This document shows, piece by piece, positions 62,727-64,000 of a stretch of DNA of 64,000 bases. Within the stretch, counting starts at the first letter, position 1; each line of letters begins with the position of its first letter. The notes below the pieces were generated by a model. The model ran no database searches and was not told where the DNA came from. It worked only from the letters and a program-made list of their open reading frames with translations. Both the position numbers and the translations under genes were made by a program. Source of the stretch: Gammaproteobacteria bacterium (GTDB taxonomy: Bacteria > Pseudomonadota > Gammaproteobacteria > Steroidobacterales > Steroidobacteraceae). The DNA lies in assembly GCA_011391405.1 (NCBI GenBank), contig JAABQQ010000260.1, positions 1 through 64,000 of the forward strand, read 5' to 3'.

Positions 62727-64000
62727 GTGAAGACCCGCGCCATGATTCGTCATCCGCTGCTCGCGGCTTCCCTCGGCGCAGCCGTTGTTGCGCTGCCAGC
62801 CAGCGCGCTCTACCTGTACGGTTCCGGCCACACCGCCAAAGCCGCGGGGACATCCGCCGTCGTGGCCAGCGCACCCGCGCCGAGCGCTGCGCCGGCTGTG
62901 GCTGGGCTGCCTGATTTCCGGCCGCTGGTGCAGGCCTATGGGCCGGCCGTGGTGAACGTCAGCGTCCGCTCCGTCGTGAAGACGAGCGGGCACGGCCGCC
63001 TGCCACCGGGCATGGACGAGGGCAACCCGTTGTTCCAGTTCATGCCGCCTGGCAACGGCGCGCCGATGCGCGGCGAGGGTTCCGGGTTCATCGTCAGCGC
63101 AGACGGCATCATCCTCACCAACGCCCACGTCGTGGACGGCGCGCAGAAGGTGACCGTCAAGCTCACGGACCGCCGCGAGTTCGAGGCCAGCGTGATCGGC
63201 TCGGACGCGAAGAGCGACGTTGCCGTGCTGAAGATCGACGCGCACGACTTGCCGGTCACCAGGCTCGGTGACCCGCGGACTCTGCAGGTCGGCGAGTGGG
63301 TCGTGGCCATCGGGTCGCCGTTCGGCCTGGAAAACACGGTCACCGCCGGCATCGTGAGCGCCAAGGGGCGCAGCCTGCCGGACGACACGTACGTCCCGTT
63401 CATCCAGACCGACGTCGCGGTAAACCCGGGCAATTCCGGCGGGCCGCTCTTCAACCTGCGCGGCGAAGTGGTCGGCATCAACTCGCAGATCTACAGCCGC
63501 TCCGGCGGCTACCAGGGCCTGTCGTTCGCGATCCCGATCGACGTCGCGATGAACGTCAGCAAGCAGTTGCAGACGCAGGGGCACGTGACGCGCGGCAAAC
63601 TCGGCGTCGGCATCCAGGACGTGGACCAGGCGCTGGCTGAGTCGTTCGGTCTCGACTTACCGCGCGGCGCGCTCGTCTCCAGCGTGGAAAAGGGCGGCCC
63701 GGCCGCGAAGGCTGGACTCCGCGAAGGCGATGTCATCCTCGGATTCGACGGGCAATCGATCGAGTCCGCGGGACAGCTGCCGTCCGCGGTCGCCGCGACG
63801 GACCCCGGCAAGACCGTGGCGTTGCAGGTATGGCGGGACCGCGCGAGCCGCGACTTCAAGATCAATCTCGGCCAGACGACTGACGACAGCGCCGTTGCGG
63901 CCAATGTCGACGGCGCCGCCGCCGGGCGTCTCGGCATGATGGTGCGGCCGCTGTCACCCGAGGAGAAGCAGCGGGCGGAGTTGAGCGACGGCCTCGTCGT
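62727..64000 (+). CDS. DegP/HtrA-type serine protease (3' truncated by window end)
   Basis: At least 424 residues. From GTG 62727 (AAGGAG upstream), a signal anchor is followed by an Ala/Pro-rich linker and a trypsin-like domain with catalytic His in LTNAHVV, Asp in KSDVAVL and Ser in GNSGGPLF. A first PDZ domain follows (LGVGIQDVDQ ... GLREGDVILGFDG), and a second has begun at the window end. It is a periplasmic protease/chaperone of the DegP/DegQ/MucD type. Its place behind a two-component system suggests envelope-stress control. Confidence 0.93.
   Translation, partial: MKTRAMIRHPLLAASLGAAVVALPASALYLYGSGHTAKAAGTSAVVASAPAPSAAPAVAGLPDFRPLVQAYGPAVVNVSVRSVVKTSGHGRLPPGMDEGNPLFQFMPPGNGAPMRGEGSGFIVSADGIILTNAHVVDGAQKVTVKLTDRREFEASVIGSDAKSDVAVLKIDAHDLPVTRLGDPRTLQVGEWVVAIGSPFGLENTVTAGIVSAKGRSLPDDTYVPFIQTDVAVNPGNSGGPLFNLRGEVVGINSQIYSRSGGYQGLSFAIPIDVAMNVSKQLQTQGHVTRGKLGVGIQDVDQALAESFGLDLPRGALVSSVEKGGPAAKAGLREGDVILGFDGQSIESAGQLPSAVAATDPGKTVALQVWRDRASRDFKINLGQTTDDSAVAANVDGAAAGRLGMMVRPLSPEEKQRAELSDGLV

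Overview
The window reads as chromosome of a GC-rich proteobacterium, most likely a gammaproteobacterium near the Xanthomonadales/Nevskiales/Steroidobacteraceae. This rests on gene order (ftsE-ftsX-rpoH; polA close to engB, cytochrome c4, dsbA), TamA/TamB, LptM, ArgR, a phasin and an acyl-ornithine carbamoyltransferase arginine route. Genes are densely packed with many 1-4 bp stop/start overlaps and frequent GTG or TTG starts. I see no rRNA, tRNA, CRISPR array, prophage or complete insertion sequence.

Layout. 1-6.7 kb: end of ftsE, ftsX, rpoH (behind a CIRCE-like operator), a phasin-like protein with a Lys/Ala tail, an OmpA lipoprotein, glutaryl-CoA dehydrogenase and a K+ channel with RCK domain. 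6.7-15.4 kb: glycerophosphodiesterase plus FGGY kinase; a leftward operon of a membrane-anchored response regulator, a saccharopine-dehydrogenase-like reductase and a YheT hydrolase; then an EF-G-2-type GTPase. 15.6-19.4 kb: a small surface-glycan-type island (sulfotransferase, GT4 glycosyltransferase, FkbM/methyltransferase fusion). 19.5-22.2 kb: SRAP/YedK and a YadGH ABC exporter. 22.3-23.7 kb: a divergent pair resembling FlhD (apparently two copies in one chain) and FlhC, separated by two near-identical inverted repeats with centres exactly 40 bp apart; this is my best candidate for an undescribed system. 23.7-32.6 kb: nudC, a TSUP permease, DUF4126, a TANGO2/NRDE protein, tamA, tamB. 32.7-35.6 kb: LysR regulator with a divergent monooxygenase-like/membrane pair, a repeat-rich 366-bp spacer, and a Nudix hydrolase.

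35.7-43.9 kb is a contiguous arginine operon: argR, argG, an unassigned P-loop protein, argC, argD, an N-acyl-ornithine carbamoyltransferase (argF'), argB, argH. Acylated intermediates would run through ArgB-ArgC-ArgD-ArgF', then need a deacylase (not present here) before ArgG and ArgH. 43.9-49.5 kb: a DUF1329 protein whose N-terminus carries an inserted repeat, a stand-alone Lrp/AsnC sensor domain, and a leftward cluster of acyl-CoA dehydrogenase, chorismate lyase read through into a fumarylpyruvate-hydrolase-like domain, and a zeta-class isomerase.

49.6-64 kb: thioesterase, lptM, polA (with a 9-bp repeat expanded in its interdomain linker), a small outer-membrane protein, a structured 3' region, engB, cytochrome c4, dsbA, corA, a LysE exporter, a NYN/LOTUS protein, a TIR-TPR protein, and a two-component system followed by a DegP-type protease that runs off the window behind a matching direct-repeat box. 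A 9-bp AGGAAGG-containing repeat recurs at three places (1.4, 20.3 and 51.2 kb).
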